A stretch of DNA of 64,000 bases, from contig JAALGY010000053.1 in NCBI GenBank assembly GCA_032358165.1, positions 868,001 through 932,000 of the forward strand. The letters are read 5' to 3'. Shown piece by piece: positions 62,288 through 64,000 of this stretch. Position 1 is the first letter of the stretch; each line of letters opens with the position of its first letter. The position numbers and the translations under genes are program-made. This stretch comes from Diplosphaera chodatii (Eukaryota; Chlorophyta; Trebouxiophyceae; Prasiolales; Stichococcaceae). The notes below the pieces were generated by a model that saw only the letters and a program-made list of their open reading frames with translations, searched no databases and was not told where the DNA came from.

Positions 62288-63857
62288 CTAACACTTCTCC
62301 TCAATCATGGCATACTTTGGATACAGGAACGTTGGTGAGCTGCTGCCCTCCGCATAGTAGGCGTACACCATGGTAGACTCAGGGTCCATGCTCTCGCTGG
62401 TGAAGCTGCATTGGAGTGTGACGAAGTGTCGGCTTGGCTCAGTCAAGGAGATGTCAGACTGTGACCGAGCTCGCTGACCCAATTGTCATGTCACAAAATG
62501 ATGCCATGTCCCAGTCTTTCCATAGCCACAAACACCCTCAAACATGGTGCAGTCCGCACAATGAATGCATGGCCAGTGGGCAGGCGGCGACTCACAATTG
62601 GAGGTCCTTGACCTTGCCGAGCAGGAACTTGAGTGCGGGCTGTGACTTGGCCTTGAACTCGTCCTTCTGGTCCTCTGGCAGCTTCTCCAGGACCTTGCCC
62701 AGCCAGGGCTGTATGGCAGGACATCAGCACGTGGTCATGCAACGCTTACCGCCACGTACCTGACACGATACGGTCGCACCGCTGCTGCAAATAGCGCTGC
62801 AAGCGCAAGCAAATGACAGCACCCACATTATGCCTCCACGCGCAGGAGGACAACCAACCAGACAATGGTGGACCTGCCCCTGTGCCCACCTTGAGGTAGC
62901 CCATCAGGTCCTTCTTGTTGTATGAAGGGCCCTCCTGCAGCAAGCATGCAGATGACATCAGCGCTCCCCTTCCGAGCAGGCAGATGCAGCAGGTGCCAAG
63001 CGCGGGGACAGCACCGCGGCGCCGTGGCGTTGCTGGCTCGCACCTGAAGCCTGAATGCGTCCTGGACATCCACCACCTTCCTGGCGGTGGAGTCGACGCC
63101 CTCCCCCTCGTCACCACCCTCCGCTGACGGGTTTGCACCGATGTCAATATCCACATCGCCTACCTCCACCCACTGCAGATCCGAAGCGACAATGTGTTGG
63201 CAGTCAGGGTGTCTGACAAGTGCAATGGCACGTGTTGATCCAGCGCGACATCACGGAACAGAGTCCGCCGCGCGTGTCCAGGTGATCGCACCTTGCCCTC
63301 AACCTGCAAGGGCAACAGGCCCGAGACAGATGACCATTTCGCCCATTGTGAAGGATCTGGCACAGTAGACTTGCAAGGCAAACACTCATGCCGGTGCAAG
63401 CAGCCTCTTACCGCAAAGAAGAAGCCGTCCTCAACCTCAGTGAGGTCGTAGGAATCTGACAGCAGCTCATCACCTGACACAACACATGCCACAGCTGAAG
63501 TGGCATACGTCACATCCAGCGATCGGCATGTAGCGATGAGCTGTCATGACCCGACGGATGAATAGAAACCGCCAGCTGACGACAACCATGATCCAAGCTG
63601 CATGGTTGCGGATTACTGGTCAAGGAAGGCTGTCGCAATGAAAGGACATTGCCAGCATCGCACCTGTGAGGATATCCTGCAACACATGAGATGTCAGCAG
63701 TCAGCGCTCTGTTCACACGCCAACAAGAAAGTCCCCCAAGCAGGGTCGCAAGCTGGTATGCAGACCACTTTGGGGCGCGGCACGGTCGCGACGTAGCCGA
63801 GAGAGCGCAACGTGCGCTGCATGAAGATGAACACCCACGCACCTTGTAGATCAACAT
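62288..63857 (-). CDS. TCTP: Translationally controlled tumour protein (TCTP)
   Basis: This is a small, abundant eukaryotic protein linked to TOR/Rheb signalling, growth and calcium or tubulin binding. Exons in order: 63843-63857 (MLIYK, 15 nt), 63664-63676 (13 nt, DILT plus one base), 63412-63473 ([20 protein letters not shown] then A), 63292-63303 (VEGK, 12 nt), then [20 protein letters not shown] and [59 protein letters not shown] then [15 protein letters not shown], and a last exon [20 protein letters not shown] then [20 protein letters not shown] (TAG) at 62288. IGANPSAEG and the C-terminal EEKC are family signatures and the total length is near the usual 170 residues. The join between the RYLQQRC exon and the PWLGK exon is the only uncertain one. 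Confidence 0.95.
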
Positions 63858-64000
63858 TGTGCTGTCTGTGAGGCGACGCTACGTCCCCTGCAAGGATGCA
63901 GCAGGACCATCAGGATCTGCAAGCAGCATGCCACTGATGTACATGCAAATTTTGGTGCGGCGGCGCTTCCTGACCTGAAGGGTATTGTGCTGCTGGCCGT
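63858..64000. other. TCTP leader / window end
   Basis: This is the upstream side of the TCTP ATG, presumably 5' UTR and promoter. No further gene is visible before the window ends. Confidence 0.5.

Noticed and set aside
1..64000. Prokaryotic-style systems (operons, CRISPR, phage, insertion sequences)
   Set aside because: The window is spliced eukaryotic DNA. No terminal repeats, transposase, integrase or regular repeat-spacer pattern was seen.

Overview
This window is intron-dense nuclear DNA from a green plant-lineage alga. Its GC-rich exons, plastid-targeted proteins (a DEG1-type lumenal protease, a plastidic glucose transporter, a plastid methyltransferase) and plant-type GDPD5/6 and ISWI proteins suggest a chlorophyte, probably Trebouxiophyceae-like. 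The class-level placement is an inference. Genes are cut into many small exons with donors often reading GTGCG or GTGAG and acceptors reading TGCAG. I see no transposable element, rRNA, convincing tRNA, CRISPR array or organellar DNA.

Layout, left to right: 3' end of a cyclin (+); DEG1-like thylakoid protease (-); an unrecognised glycine/acid-rich protein (+); an N-terminal-motor kinesin with a long Ala-rich coiled coil (-); a secreted GlpQ/GDPD5-6-type glycerophosphodiester phosphodiesterase (+); a beta-rich protein with a C-terminus resembling the DUF3598/lipocalin-like family (+); an ISWI chromatin remodeller (-); a divergent CRAL-TRIO/BCH-type protein (-); the NOP2 25S rRNA cytosine methyltransferase (+); a hotdog thioesterase with a mitochondrial-like leader (-); a plastid SAM methyltransferase (+); an intronless secreted M43-type zinc metalloprotease (-); CCT1/TCP-1 alpha (-); a sodium:solute symporter (-); an unrecognised multi-spanning membrane protein (-); the plastidic glucose transporter pGlcT (+); and TCTP (-).

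The genes are mostly housekeeping and do not form one pathway. Strand order makes several divergent pairs with short shared upstream regions: thioesterase/methyltransferase about 0.36 kb, membrane protein/pGlcT about 0.35 kb and CRAL-TRIO/NOP2 about 0.66 kb. Two convergent pairs have short 3' gaps (NOP2/thioesterase, and kinesin with the gene before it).

I did not find a convincing new multi-gene system. The observations most worth following are TCTP coding exons of only 15, 13 and 12 nt, two unrecognised proteins (6315-7487 and 55252-58655), an intronless metalloprotease in an intron-rich neighbourhood, and a probable GC-AG intron. Gene extents are coding extents inferred by joining exons by eye, so internal exons may be missed and the 5' ends of DEG1 and the DUF3598-like gene are uncertain.
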